48,736 nt of DNA from Alteromonas sp. ALT199 (GTDB taxonomy: Bacteria; Pseudomonadota; Gammaproteobacteria; Enterobacterales; Alteromonadaceae). The DNA is taken from positions 1-48,736 of the forward strand of contig NZ_JAHHDX010000175.1 in the NCBI RefSeq assembly GCF_018619335.1. Reading direction: 5' to 3'. Numbering within the stretch: position 1 is the stretch's first letter; each line of letters opens with the position of its first letter. Of the stretch, positions 8,842 to 18,142 are shown piece by piece. The notes under the pieces were generated by a model. The model was not told where the DNA came from and did no database searches. It worked only from the letters and a program-made list of their open reading frames with translations. Position numbers and translations under genes: made by a program.

Positions 8842-10125
8842 TTATGCATTAAAATCTTTCAACATTCTAGCAATTGACCGAATGCCTTTCGCTGTTGCAC
8901 CTACTGGCATTTCAGAGGTTGCGCCACCGTGATAAGCCGCAGCCAAATCTAAATGCACCCAGCCTTCAGGTTTAACAAAGCGCGATAAGAAGCCTGCTGC
9001 GTTTGAGGCTCCGCCACCACCGCCACCTTTCATCGGGCGACTGTTCGCCGTGTCAGCAAACGCTGACGGGCAGCGGTCTGCGTGAAAATCTTCAAGGGGT
9101 AATGGCCAAAAGCGTTCGTTTTCTGCTTTTGCTGCGTTAAGCATTTGCTCGCGCGCATTATCATCTAGTGAAAACACGCCGTGATAATCAGAGCCCAATG
9201 CAACCACTGCAGCACCCGTTAACGTTGCAGCATCAATAATAAGTGGTGCGCCAGTTTCCGTTGCTGCCATAAGACCATCTGCCAGTACTAAACGCCCTTC
9301 TGCATCGGTGTTAACAACTTCAACGGTTACTCCATTTTTATAAGTTAATACATCGCCCAGTTTGTAAGCATGACCACTTATAAGATTCTCTGCACAGCAT
9401 AATATAAGCTGAATGCGTTTTTCGCTGCCTTGAGAAATAGATAAGCCCAACGCCCCCGTTACCGTTGCCGCGCCACCCATGTCGCACTTCATATCTAGCA
9501 TACCTTCGCTAGATTTAATGCTGTAGCCACCGCTGTCGAACGTAATGCCTTTGCCCACGAGTACCGCGTCAACTGGCGCATCTTCTCTACCGGTTGGATT
9601 GTAATCAAGTACTAGCATTGCTGGCGGGCGCTCACTACCGCGACCTACGTTATAAATACCTATCCAGCCTTGCTCTTTAAGATCTTCACCTACTGTCATT
9701 GAGTAAGTGACTTTGTCCCCACCTAGTGATTTGAGCCACTGCGCAGCGCGTGTCGCTAGGGTTTCAGGGCTAAGGTCTTCCGGGGTTTCGTTCACCAACT
9801 GACGGGTAAATAGTAATGCCGCATACTCCTGCTCTAGCGATGCTTTGTCAGCCGTATCCGCCCATTGAATAGACGCTGGCTTAAGTGCACGTGTAAAGCT
9901 AAGTGCGAAAGCCCACTGCTGTTCTTTATGCCAATCTCCACTAAGCGCAACGGAAGGCAAACCAAGGCCATCTAATTTTCTCGCCGCTTGCTGAATCAAA
10001 CGCTCGTTAAGCTTGTCATCAGGCAAGTGAATGACTGCGCCTGATTCAGTGAAAGAAAGCTTAGCGCTTTCACCCCATACAGCTTCAGCACTATTGGTTG
10101 AAAGGCTAACGGTAAATTCTGCCAT
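8842..10125 (-). CDS. pepB: Peptidase B, M17 leucyl aminopeptidase family
   Basis: This is a cytosolic dizinc/manganese exopeptidase that removes N-terminal residues from peptides, contributing to peptide turnover. The 427-residue length equals that of E. coli PepB. The C-terminal catalytic domain (about 160-427) shows VGKGITFDSGG, MKCDMGGAA and the family signature NTDAEGRLVLADGL, which carry the metal-binding Lys, Asp and Glu residues. The N-terminal domain is of the shorter PepB type rather than the longer PepA type. A Gly-rich run near residue 365 (GGGGGG) is notable. AGGA stands about 10 bases before the ATG. It is transcribed alone. Confidence 0.9.
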   Translation of the reverse strand: MAEFTVSLSTNSAEAVWGESAKLSFTESGAVIHLPDDKLNERLIQQAARKLDGLGLPSVALSGDWHKEQQWAFALSFTRALKPASIQWADTADKASLEQEYAALLFTRQLVNETPEDLSPETLATRAAQWLKSLGGDKVTYSMTVGEDLKEQGWIGIYNVGRGSERPPAMLVLDYNPTGREDAPVDAVLVGKGITFDSGGYSIKSSEGMLDMKCDMGGAATVTGALGLSISQGSEKRIQLILCCAENLISGHAYKLGDVLTYKNGVTVEVVNTDAEGRLVLADGLMAATETGAPLIIDAATLTGAAVVALGSDYHGVFSLDDNAREQMLNAAKAENERFWPLPLEDFHADRCPSAFADTANSRPMKGGGGGGASNAAGFLSRFVKPEGWVHLDLAAAYHGGATSEMPVGATAKGIRSIARMLKDFNA

Positions 10126-10316
10126 CGCGTTTTATTCCTTATACATCGTTATGTTTCGATAAGCGCTTTTTGCGCTTGCTCAAATCTTTGTTACTCTCTT
10201 TTGCCTGCATACCGCGAATATGTCGTCCGCTATCCATGAATCCTGTGCCACTGCACACGAATAACGGCAAGGTGTGTCGACGCGGTAAACCTTATTTTTA
10301 ATAAAAAAGGCGATAC

Positions 10317-11033
10317 ATGAAGTTTTCCCCCCCCTTATTACGCGGCACCCTTATTAAAAGGTACAAGCGTTTTCTTGCCGACATTGAGCTAGACGACGGT
10401 TCAATCGTTACTGCTCATTGTCCAAATACAGGCGCAATGACCGGCTGCGCTGAACCGGGGTACACGGTATTCTTAAGTGAATCGACAAACCCTAAACGAA
10501 AGCTCAAGTATACATGGGAACTGGCACAAACTTTCGATGGTCACTTCATCGGCATCAATACACACAATGCTAATAAGTTGGTGGCAGAAGCACTAGATAA
10601 CAAGGTGCTGAGTGAATTTTCCGGTGTTAGCAGCTGGAAAGCTGAAGTAACACCTCCTACTGCTAATAGCCGATTCGACTTTGCGCTAACTCGAAAAAAT
10701 GTGCAGTACCAAGACGCTATAGAGTATATGGAAGTTAAATCAGTCACCTTAGCAAATGAGAATGAAGGATTTTTTCCGGATGCGGTCACCCAGCGCGGCG
10801 CGAAACACTGCCTTGAACTCGCTCGTTTAGCGCAAAGCGGCATAAAAACCAGCTTGTTGTTCTGCGTGCAGCACACTGCCATCGAAAGCGTTCAAGTGGC
10901 AAAGCATATTGATCCAACTTATGCAGAAAGCGTAAAGACTGCCGCAAACGCTGGCGTAACTTTGTTTGCCGCGAGCTGTATGATAGACGAACAAAAAATC
11001 CTATTAAATCAAACACTCCCTTTGATTCTGTAA
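10317..11033 (+). CDS. sfsA: SfsA family DNA/RNA-binding nuclease-like protein
   Basis: The 238-residue protein matches the sugar fermentation stimulation protein family: N-terminal OB-fold-like segment LIKRYKRFLADIELDDGS, then CPNTGAMTGC, and a nuclease-like core with DAIEYMEVKSVTLA and FPDAVTQRGAKHL-type sequence (here KHCLEL). SfsA was first linked to maltose metabolism; its real biochemical role is poorly defined, though the core resembles restriction-endonuclease folds. AAGGCG lies 6 bases upstream of the ATG. It precedes dksA as in E. coli, but a 240-base gap separates them. Confidence 0.92.
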   Translation: MKFSPPLLRGTLIKRYKRFLADIELDDGSIVTAHCPNTGAMTGCAEPGYTVFLSESTNPKRKLKYTWELAQTFDGHFIGINTHNANKLVAEALDNKVLSEFSGVSSWKAEVTPPTANSRFDFALTRKNVQYQDAIEYMEVKSVTLANENEGFFPDAVTQRGAKHCLELARLAQSGIKTSLLFCVQHTAIESVQVAKHIDPTYAESVKTAANAGVTLFAASCMIDEQKILLNQTLPLIL

Positions 11034-11275
11034 AAAATAGGTTGATTTTTTTCATTTCGCCTTCATATTTGCGCCTTGTTTTAGTGGGAGAACGCACTAA
11101 TGCGTTTGCTGGTAGCCAGTGTGCTTAATCAAAAAAACACTTGGCTAATTTAAGAAAGCAATACACCAGCATAATAATTACATAGACACGATCGATTGCC
11201 TGAAGGTGTCGAGTCTGATATAGATATCGGTCCAATCAGGACAAGATGGATGTCGTAGTGTAGGAGATGTGGCAG

Positions 11276-11725
11276 ATGCCAACAGGAAAAGAAACAAAAT
11301 CCCTAGGACTATTAGCGCTGGCAGGTTTACAGCCGTACGAGCCAAAAGCTGACGAAGAGTACATGGGCGAGCCCCAAATGGAGCACTTCCGTCTATTGCT
11401 TAAGGCATGGCGTAACCAACTTCGTGAGGAAGTTGACCGCACGGTAACGCACATGAAGGATGAAGCAGCAAACTTCCCCGACCCTGTAGACCGTGCAGCT
11501 CAAGAAGAAGAGTTCAGCCTTGAATTACGTACACGTGACCGTGAGCGTAAGCTAATAAAGAAAATTGAAAAAACGCTTAAGCGTATTGAAGAAGACGATT
11601 TCGGCTTCTGCGATTCGTGTGGTATCGAGATTGGTATCCGTCGCTTAGAAGCACGTCCTACAGCTGATTTGTGTATCGACTGTAAGACCATGGCCGAAAT
11701 CAAAGAAAAACAACTTCAAGGTTAA
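11276..11725 (+). CDS. dksA: RNA polymerase-binding transcription factor DksA
   Basis: DksA binds the secondary channel of RNA polymerase and, with ppGpp, mediates the stringent response. The 149-residue product closely matches E. coli DksA, including a coiled-coil with the tip motif [13 protein letters not shown] and a zinc finger of four Cys (CDSC ... CIDC). I start it at the second of two close ATGs: GGAG at 11263-11266 abuts the first ATG (11267) but stands 9 bases before 11276. A strong intrinsic terminator lies after the stop, just before gluQ. Confidence 0.96.
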   Translation: MPTGKETKSLGLLALAGLQPYEPKADEEYMGEPQMEHFRLLLKAWRNQLREEVDRTVTHMKDEAANFPDPVDRAAQEEEFSLELRTRDRERKLIKKIEKTLKRIEEDDFGFCDSCGIEIGIRRLEARPTADLCIDCKTMAEIKEKQLQG

Positions 11726-11751
11726 GCTACCAACCACAAGTATGTTGATAT

Positions 11752-11786
11752 AGAAAGCCTCATCCCAAAAAGATGGGGCTTTTTGT
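11752..11786 (+). terminator. Intrinsic terminator between dksA and gluQ
   Basis: AAAGCCTCATC and GATGGGGCTTT pair around a short A-rich loop and are followed by a T run. It lies between dksA and gluQ, about 13 bases before the gluQ ATG. In Shigella flexneri a terminator at this same place is known to limit gluQ expression by read-through from dksA, so the arrangement appears conserved. Confidence 0.85.
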
Positions 11787-11798
11787 TAAGCTTTAATT

Positions 11799-12722
11799 AT
11801 GCATAACCACTATGTAGGGCGTTTTGCTCCCTCACCGTCCGGCCAATTACATTTCGGCTCATTAGTTACTGCCGTTGCCAGCTATCTAGACGCGAAAAGC
11901 CATAATGGGAAATGGTTACTTCGCATGGAAGATATTGACGAACCGCGCTGTATTGCGGGTGTCAACAAAGATATTCTAACCACTTTAGAAGCGCACGGCT
12001 TGCATTGGGACGACGATGTCATTTACCAAAGCCAACAGCATTCGCGCTATCAAGCTGTACTTGATGATTTACTGATACAAGAAAAAGCCTATTACTGCAC
12101 TTGTACCCGCAAGCAAATTAAGGCCATGGGTGGGATATACGACGGCCGCTGTCGCAACAAGTCGCTTCAAACAACCACAGCGGATTGTGCCATTCGTTTA
12201 AAAATGGACTGTGAGCTTGCCCCATTCAATGATCTGCTTATGGGTGAAGTTACCCCTTCTAGTTCAGACGCTGATTTAAAAGCTGAGGATGTAGTACTAA
12301 AACGGCGAGACGGTTTGTTCTCTTATAACCTAGTGGTTATTTTGGACGATGTATTTCAACAGGTTAATCGTGTGATCCGAGGGTGCGACCTTATTGATGT
12401 AACGCCATTGCAGCGCGCGGTGTATAAAACGCTTGGTTATAACGTTCCCCAATACGGACATGTGCCGGTGGCGGCCGTGGCGCCAGGCAGAAAACTGAGT
12501 AAACAAAACCGTGCAGCCCCTGTTAATAACCAATTAGCGTTAGAAAATATTGTGCGTGTGATGGACTTTTTAGGCTTTTCCTTTCCGAACGCTTCAGAAT
12601 TTGACGATATTGATACGGCGGTTAGGACAGCAATTTCGGTGTGGGATAGGAAAATAGTAGTGAAAACACCCGAAATTATTGTTCCACAGCGTGAATCCAC
12701 TTATTATAGCGGACCATTATAG
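11799..12722 (+). CDS. gluQ: Glutamyl-Q tRNA(Asp) synthetase
   Basis: The enzyme attaches glutamate to the queuosine at the wobble position of tRNA(Asp). It is a truncated glutamyl-tRNA synthetase lacking the anticodon-binding domain, and the 307-residue length fits. The class I motif appears as HFGS (HIGH-like) in GRFAPSPSGQLHFGS, and the KMSKS-like motif as RKLSKQN. A zinc site of the family is suggested by CTCTRK and YDGRC. No ribosome site is evident before the ATG. It follows the dksA terminator, and its stop is close to the likely non-AUG start of pcnB, so coupling with pcnB is plausible. Confidence 0.93.
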   Translation: MHNHYVGRFAPSPSGQLHFGSLVTAVASYLDAKSHNGKWLLRMEDIDEPRCIAGVNKDILTTLEAHGLHWDDDVIYQSQQHSRYQAVLDDLLIQEKAYYCTCTRKQIKAMGGIYDGRCRNKSLQTTTADCAIRLKMDCELAPFNDLLMGEVTPSSSDADLKAEDVVLKRRDGLFSYNLVVILDDVFQQVNRVIRGCDLIDVTPLQRAVYKTLGYNVPQYGHVPVAAVAPGRKLSKQNRAAPVNNQLALENIVRVMDFLGFSFPNASEFDDIDTAVRTAISVWDRKIVVKTPEIIVPQRESTYYSGPL

Positions 12723-12727
12723 TCTGC

Positions 12728-12745
12728 GGAGTTACCATCATCATT
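12728..12745 (+). promoter_or_regulatory. pcnB: Ribosome site and probable AUU/AUC start of pcnB
   Basis: GGAG is followed by TTACC and the triplets ATC ATC ATT in the pcnB frame. Spacing from GGAG is 5, 8 or 11 bases. The E. coli precedent is AUU, an inefficient start that keeps poly(A) polymerase levels low. Which of the three triplets is used cannot be decided from sequence. Confidence 0.6.
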
Positions 12746-14143
12746 CATCGTGTTTTTAAATCTGTTAAGCGCGCTTTTTCAAAAGAGAGTTCGTCTCCAA
12801 ACGCTTTAAAGCCAAGGACAATGACCCGTGGAGAACACGGTATATCTCGTGAAGACGTAAGCGCAAATGCATTGAAAGTAATGTATCGCCTTAATGGAGC
12901 TGGCTTCGAATCCTATTTGGTAGGAGGCTGTGTACGCGATATATTGATGGGTCATGAACCTAAAGATTTCGACGTGGTAACTAACGCCACGCCCGAGCAG
13001 ATTAAAGGTTTGTTTCGAAATTGTCGTCTTATAGGCAGACGCTTTCGCCTAGCTCACATTGTTTTTGGCCGCGAAATTATTGAAGTTGCCACTTTCCGCG
13101 GGCATCACCAAGAATCAGATGAAGACGAAAATATTCCAAAAGGTAAAGCTGTAGCCAAACGCGACGTGCACGGCCAGCTTGTGCGCGATAATGTTTTTGG
13201 CTCTATTGAAGAAGATGCCGAGCGTCGTGACTTTACCTTTAACGCCATGTATTACAGTGTGGCAGACTTCACGGTAAAAGACTTTGCAAATGGCTTAGCC
13301 GCGATAGAAAAGCGCGAAGTAGAGCTAATTGGTGACCCAGAAACACGTTATCGTGAAGATCCGGTACGCATGCTACGCGCGGTGCGCTTTGCTGTTAAGT
13401 TAGGCATGCGCATTGAAGCAAAAACGGCTGCACCGATTAAATCTCTGGCAAATCTATTACAAAATATTCCGGCCGCGCGATTATTTGAAGAAACCCTCAA
13501 ATTGTTCTTATCAGGTAAAGGCGAAGAAACCTTTGTTATGCTGCATGAGTACAATTTAATTGAGCCTTTATTCCCTCAGTTAACGCCGTTCTTAAAAGAC
13601 GAAAACAGCAAGGAAATGCAGTTTGTTCGCCGTGTACTAGCTAACACAGATGAGCGAATTAATAGTAATCAGCGTGTTACACCCGCATTTTTATATGCAG
13701 CATTACTGTGGTATCCAGTAGAGGAGCAATCTCAGCGTTTGCAAAGCGAATCAGGCTTAAACGCTTTTGATGCATTCAATATTGCATCGAGCGAGGTAAT
13801 TAGCCAGCAGACTCAGCGTATAATGATCCCGAAACGTTTCTCTACTGTGATACGCGACATATGGGTTTTACAACAGCGTTTACCAAAACGCTTTGGCCGT
13901 CGAGCATTTCAATTGCTTACCCATCCGAAATTCAGAGCGGGTTATGACTTTTTATTAGTACGCGGTCAAACAGAAGGCGGCGACTTATTAGAATTAGCTC
14001 AGTGGTGGACACACTTCCAGCACGCAGACAATGGCAAGCAAAAAGGCATGCTTAACGCACTGCGCAAAAATGAAGGCGGCGCTAAAGGCGCACCGCGCAA
14101 ACGCAAGCGTAAACCAGCAGCTAAACGAGACCCAGATGCATAA
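12743..14143 (+). CDS. pcnB: Poly(A) polymerase I (probable non-AUG start)
   Basis: PcnB adds poly(A) tails to RNA 3' ends, promoting decay and controlling plasmid copy number in E. coli. Nucleotidyltransferase motifs LVGGCVRDILMG and DFDVVT, the RNA-binding RRFRLAHIVFG segment and a Lys/Arg-rich tail are visible. The first AUG is at 12821. The frame stays open upstream and encodes HRVFKSVKRAFSKES, resembling the E. coli N-terminus, with no AUG, GUG or UUG. E. coli pcnB is known to start at AUU; here ATT lies at 12743, and ATC codons at 12740 and 12737, behind GGAG at 12728-12731. I therefore place the start at 12743. The stop overlaps the folK start by eight bases. Confidence 0.88.
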   Translation: MHRVFKSVKRAFSKESSSPNALKPRTMTRGEHGISREDVSANALKVMYRLNGAGFESYLVGGCVRDILMGHEPKDFDVVTNATPEQIKGLFRNCRLIGRRFRLAHIVFGREIIEVATFRGHHQESDEDENIPKGKAVAKRDVHGQLVRDNVFGSIEEDAERRDFTFNAMYYSVADFTVKDFANGLAAIEKREVELIGDPETRYREDPVRMLRAVRFAVKLGMRIEAKTAAPIKSLANLLQNIPAARLFEETLKLFLSGKGEETFVMLHEYNLIEPLFPQLTPFLKDENSKEMQFVRRVLANTDERINSNQRVTPAFLYAALLWYPVEEQSQRLQSESGLNAFDAFNIASSEVISQQTQRIMIPKRFSTVIRDIWVLQQRLPKRFGRRAFQLLTHPKFRAGYDFLLVRGQTEGGDLLELAQWWTHFQHADNGKQKGMLNALRKNEGGAKGAPRKRKRKPAAKRDPDA

Positions 14144-14633
14144 AGAACATGTCTACATTGGCGTAGGTAGTAACCTTGGCGATAGCCAAGGAAAAGCGCA
14201 GCGCGCATTCGATGCTATCAGTAAAATAGAAGACACTCGCGTACTTAAGACCTCCTCACTTTATTCAAGTAAACCGATGGGGCCGCAAGACCAACCTGAT
14301 TACATTAATGCGGTATGCTTAATAGAAACGTCGTTAAAGCCTCACGGGTTATTGAAACAACTTCAGCGCATTGAATTGGAAGAAGGTCGCGAGCGCAAAG
14401 GTGAACGCTGGGGGCCGCGCACGTTAGACTTGGATATTTTGTTATACGGCAGCGAAACTATTGACACCGCCGACCTAATTATCCCCCACTACGGCATGCC
14501 CGAACGTGAATTTGTGATGGTGCCGCTGTTTGAAATTGCACCCACTATGGTTATGCACGACGGCAAACCCATTTCTGCTTGGGTCGCTAACTGCTCCCTA
14601 GACGGGCTTCGTCGCCTGCCCTCTTCCAATTAG
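14136..14633 (+). CDS. folK: 6-hydroxymethyl-7,8-dihydropterin pyrophosphokinase
   Basis: FolK transfers pyrophosphate from ATP to 6-hydroxymethyl-dihydropterin in folate synthesis. The 165-residue product shows YIGVGSNLGDSQ at the N-terminus, SKPMGPQDQPDYINAV, and RWGPRTLDLDILLYG with the Mg-binding Asp residues. I start at the ATG within the pcnB stop region (ATGCATAA), because a longer reading upstream lies inside pcnB and adds residues foreign to the family. The overlap implies translational coupling with pcnB. panB follows after 57 bases. Confidence 0.94.
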   Translation: MHKEHVYIGVGSNLGDSQGKAQRAFDAISKIEDTRVLKTSSLYSSKPMGPQDQPDYINAVCLIETSLKPHGLLKQLQRIELEEGRERKGERWGPRTLDLDILLYGSETIDTADLIIPHYGMPEREFVMVPLFEIAPTMVMHDGKPISAWVANCSLDGLRRLPSSN

Positions 14634-14690
14634 CGACAAAATCCGTATAGTTCGCCACACGATATCAACAATATCAACCTGAGACATGCC

Positions 14691-15485
14691 ATGAAGAAAG
14701 TAACAGTATCGGGCTTGCTTAAGAAAAAGCAGGCCGGAGAAAAGATCACCTCTTTAACCGCTTACGACGCCAGCTTCGCCAAAATGTTCGATGAACAAGG
14801 CGTTGACGCCCTTCTTATTGGCGACTCTTTAGGCATGGTTCTTCAAGGTGAAGATGACACTCTACCGGTAACTATCGACGACATTGCTTACCACACCAAA
14901 AGTGTACGTCGCGGTACTGAACGCGCTTTCGTTTTAGCCGATATGCCATTTATGTCTTACGCCACACCAGAGCAAACCTACACTAATGCAGCAAAATTAA
15001 TGGCTGCAGGTGCGAGCATGGTGAAAATGGAAGGTGGAAGCTGGTTATGCGACACCATTAAAGGCTTAAACCTTCGCGGTGTGCCTGTGTGTGGTCATTT
15101 AGGCTTAACACCACAATCTGTACACGTATTTGGTGGATTTAAGGTTCAGGGTCGTGAAGCAAGCCAAGCTGAAAAGCTGCTTAGCGAGGCAAAAGCATTA
15201 GAAGAAGCAGGTATTCAACTGCTAGTACTTGAGTGTGTACCCTCATCACTAGGAAAAGTTGTGAGTGAAGCCTTAACCATACCCGTTATCGGTATTGGGG
15301 CTGGCAAAGATACCGACGGTCAAATTCTAGTGATGCACGATATGTTTGGTATAAGCGCCAACTACATGCCTAAGTTTTCGAAGAACTATCTTGTAGAAAC
15401 CGGTGATATGCGCAAAGCAGTATCAAAATACATTGAGGATGTGCAAAGCGGCGCGTTTCCTTCTGCTGAACACAGCTTCGAGTAA
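14691..15485 (+). CDS. panB: Ketopantoate hydroxymethyltransferase
   Basis: PanB makes ketopantoate from 2-oxoisovalerate and methylene-tetrahydrofolate, the first committed step of pantothenate/CoA synthesis. The 264-residue product is of normal length. It shows [27 protein letters not shown], the metal- and substrate-binding DSLG and DMPF segments, GHLGLTPQS, and IPVIGIGAG near the C-terminus. It lies directly before panC (11-base gap), forming a panBC operon behind folK. Confidence 0.97.
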   Translation: MKKVTVSGLLKKKQAGEKITSLTAYDASFAKMFDEQGVDALLIGDSLGMVLQGEDDTLPVTIDDIAYHTKSVRRGTERAFVLADMPFMSYATPEQTYTNAAKLMAAGASMVKMEGGSWLCDTIKGLNLRGVPVCGHLGLTPQSVHVFGGFKVQGREASQAEKLLSEAKALEEAGIQLLVLECVPSSLGKVVSEALTIPVIGIGAGKDTDGQILVMHDMFGISANYMPKFSKNYLVETGDMRKAVSKYIEDVQSGAFPSAEHSFE

Positions 15486-15496
15486 CGAGGTAAAAT

Positions 15497-16348
15497 ATGA
15501 AGGTGCTTGATAGTATTTCAGCATTGCGCAACACCGTAAATACGTGGCGTCGAAATGGTGAAACCGTAGGTTTTGTCCCGACTATGGGCAATCTACACGA
15601 TGGTCATCTTAAACTAGTTAAAAAAGCAAAAGCACATAACGACAAAGTGGTGGTAAGCATTTTTGTAAACCCCATGCAGTTTGGTGCGAATGAAGATTTA
15701 GACGCCTACCCACGTACCATAGAAGAAGATAAAGCTAAGCTTATTTCTGTGGGCGCAGATGCGGTATTTTTGCCTAGCGTTGCTGAGATGTACCCGGCAG
15801 GACTAGACGCGCAGACCTTTGTTGAAGTACCTGGTATATCAGACTCTCACTGTGGCGCCAGTCGTCCAGGACATTTTCGCGGTGTTGCCACCGTGGTTAC
15901 TAAGCTGTTTAACATGGTACAGCCAGACGATGCCTTCTTTGGCGAAAAAGATTTTCAGCAGTTACAAGTGATCCGCGCTTTAGCGCGCGATTTGTCAATG
16001 GCGGTAAAAGTTCACGGCGTACCTACCGAGCGCGAGGCGTCAGGTCTAGCAATGAGCTCTAGAAATGGCTACCTGACAGACACAGAAAAAGCCACAGCAA
16101 GCGCTATTTTTGAGGAGATGCAGCGCATTAAAGCGAGCATTCAAAATGGCAACATTAACTTTGTTGAGCTTGAAAATACTATGGTAACGAACCTTGAAGC
16201 GAAAGGCTTTAAGAAAGACTACTGCCAAGTGGTTAATGCAGCTACTTTTGAAGCACCTGGTGATAACGACAAAGAGCTGGTTCTGCTTGTAGCTATGTAT
16301 ATGGGTAAGACGCGCTTAATTGATAACATGCAAATTACGCGAAAATAA
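15497..16348 (+). CDS. panC: Pantothenate synthetase
   Basis: PanC condenses pantoate with beta-alanine through a pantoyl-adenylate. The 283-residue protein has VPTMGNLHDGHLKLV (HIGH-like HDGH), FVNPMQFG, GATRPGHF-type sequence (GASRPGHFRGVATVV), FGEKDFQQL and the KMSKS-like MSSRNGYL. GAGG lies 6 bases before the ATG. It ends the panBC operon and is followed by a strong terminator. No panD is present in the window; the neighbouring PLP decarboxylase probably supplies beta-alanine. Confidence 0.97.
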   Translation: MKVLDSISALRNTVNTWRRNGETVGFVPTMGNLHDGHLKLVKKAKAHNDKVVVSIFVNPMQFGANEDLDAYPRTIEEDKAKLISVGADAVFLPSVAEMYPAGLDAQTFVEVPGISDSHCGASRPGHFRGVATVVTKLFNMVQPDDAFFGEKDFQQLQVIRALARDLSMAVKVHGVPTEREASGLAMSSRNGYLTDTEKATASAIFEEMQRIKASIQNGNINFVELENTMVTNLEAKGFKKDYCQVVNAATFEAPGDNDKELVLLVAMYMGKTRLIDNMQITRK

Positions 16349-16374
16349 ACACGCGCCGATTTCACGTAAACAAG

Positions 16375-16411
16375 AACGCCCGACTCAGGTATCTGCGTCG
16401 GGCGTTTTTTT
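16375..16411 (+). terminator. Intrinsic terminator after panC
   Basis: A perfect 10-bp stem, AACGCCCGAC with GTCGGGCGTT, encloses a 12-base loop and runs into seven T. It ends the folK-panBC transcript before the convergent panP. Confidence 0.9.
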
Positions 16412-16507
16412 ATTTGTTCGTTGCGAGAAGTTAGCTTTTCGCTGGCGTTAAAGAGACTCAAATTTAAGAAGCTAATACCTAAAGGGCTATTATCTAAGAA
16501 GCTGTAC

Positions 16508-18142
16508 CTAAGAAGCTAGAGTTTCTGTTTCGCTAACAAAATCCATAAGGTCTTTCCACGCCTGTGTTTCTTTCGCAATTAAGTGCTGCTCAGCCAAAAT
16601 CGCGGCCAAATCATTATGGCTCGTTAACGGGTTGGCTAACACCACGCGAAATACGGTAATACACTGGGAAGGATAATCTGGCGCTTCTAAACGGGTACGG
16701 GAAACAAATGACTTACCCGCTTCACGTTGCTGCTTTTGCACCGCAACAACAAGCGCATCAACTTTTTCGTTTATCGCGTTGCGCATTTTTGCGTTAGCGT
16801 GCTTTAACTTTTCTTGTACTTCTTCGGGGCACACCCGATAGGTTAATAACGATAACGTGGGCGTAGTAGTTAACTCAAAGTCACTCGCCTTATCTATCAT
16901 TTGTGAGAAGTCTTTGGCTTTATCGATACTGCGATCGATAAGGAGCTCGTAACCTTTGCGACCAAATATATGCAGTGCTGAGTACACCATCATAGCCATA
17001 CCGTTCCGCGAGCCCTCTAGGGTAGTAGCCCCTAAATCTTTGGAGCCTGCGCGCAGTATGTACTGAGCATGATGCCTTACCGTGTTGGCGTTTTGTGGGT
17101 CTTTAAAAAGTGCCATGCCCGCACCCATGGGCACGTACATTTGTTTGTGGGCATCAATGGTGACTGAGTCTGCTCGCTCAATGCCTTTCAATCTGTCGCG
17201 GTATCGCGCCGAAAATAGCGTTGCGCCGCCCCAGGCTGCATCTACGTGGAACCAGCAGCCAAGCTCTTTCGCTACGTCAGCAAGCTCGTCTAGCGGGTCT
17301 ACATGCCCCGTTTCGGTAGTCCCGCCCACGCCAACGATAGCAAGAAGCTTATTACCTTCTTCTTGATAACGCTTACCTATGCGAAGGGCTTTTGACGGGT
17401 CTAGGGTTTGTTTTGGCGCAGGTACAGTCAATAATTGTTCGCGACCTAATCCTAGAACATCAACGGCTTTAGATAACGAATAGTGACCGCGTTTACTGCA
17501 CATTACGCCTAAATTGTTAATATCGTAGTGGCGATAGGCAGCAGCGAGACCTGCTTTAGAGACACCTGAGAAGCCTTTTTGAGGGCCGAGCAATTTATTG
17601 CGAGCTACCCACAAAGCAGTGATATTAGCGATAGTACCGCCAGAACAGAATGCGCCTAATGAGTGTGCTGCACTGTGCAAGTGCTCATCATAAAAATCCT
17701 GAGGCTGGTCGTACACAAGGTTGTGCATCATACCTAGCACTTGACGTTCTAGCGGCGTGAAAGCTTTAGAGGTCTCTATTTTAACCAGGTTCTGGTTAAG
17801 CCCTACCATTAACTTAGAAAGCGGCAGATGAAAATAAGGCAGCGCGGAGGTCATGTGGCCAATAAAAGTAGGCGAGTAAGTATTTACAGAGTGCGCAACA
17901 AGCTTATCGAGTAAGCTCTCAGCATGAGTAGACACAAACTCCGGTGACTCAGGCACCTTAGAGTCTGAAAAATCTTTTTCAATCTCTTCTAACGACGTCT
18001 TTTTTGTCACCACATGCTGCGACAAAAAATCTAAGATATTGTCAGATAAATGCTGCTCTATTTGAGCCAGCTTTGAGTCTTTGTGTTCAGGTTTGGTAAA
18101 GACCCTAAACAGGTGCTCTAAACTAACTTGCGCTTCACCCAC
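16508..18142 (-). CDS. panP: PLP-dependent aspartate 1-decarboxylase PanP
   Basis: The 544-residue protein belongs to the group II pyridoxal-phosphate decarboxylases (glutamate decarboxylase-like fold). The PLP lysine lies in SVTIDAHKQMYVP, with upstream HVDAAWGGATLFS binding the cofactor nitrogen. Its length and position beside panBC match the PanP group, which makes beta-alanine from aspartate in Vibrio and relatives that lack the pyruvoyl enzyme PanD. It is convergent with panC. The start is GTG with GAGG 8 bases upstream. A glutamate decarboxylase function is the alternative, but the panBC context favours PanP. Confidence 0.87.
   Translation of the reverse strand: MGEAQVSLEHLFRVFTKPEHKDSKLAQIEQHLSDNILDFLSQHVVTKKTSLEEIEKDFSDSKVPESPEFVSTHAESLLDKLVAHSVNTYSPTFIGHMTSALPYFHLPLSKLMVGLNQNLVKIETSKAFTPLERQVLGMMHNLVYDQPQDFYDEHLHSAAHSLGAFCSGGTIANITALWVARNKLLGPQKGFSGVSKAGLAAAYRHYDINNLGVMCSKRGHYSLSKAVDVLGLGREQLLTVPAPKQTLDPSKALRIGKRYQEEGNKLLAIVGVGGTTETGHVDPLDELADVAKELGCWFHVDAAWGGATLFSARYRDRLKGIERADSVTIDAHKQMYVPMGAGMALFKDPQNANTVRHHAQYILRAGSKDLGATTLEGSRNGMAMMVYSALHIFGRKGYELLIDRSIDKAKDFSQMIDKASDFELTTTPTLSLLTYRVCPEEVQEKLKHANAKMRNAINEKVDALVVAVQKQQREAGKSFVSRTRLEAPDYPSQCITVFRVVLANPLTSHNDLAAILAEQHLIAKETQAWKDLMDFVSETETLAS

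Noticed and set aside
14031..14135. Longer N-terminus for FolK
   Set aside because: The extra 35 residues are encoded inside pcnB in another frame and do not fit the FolK family.
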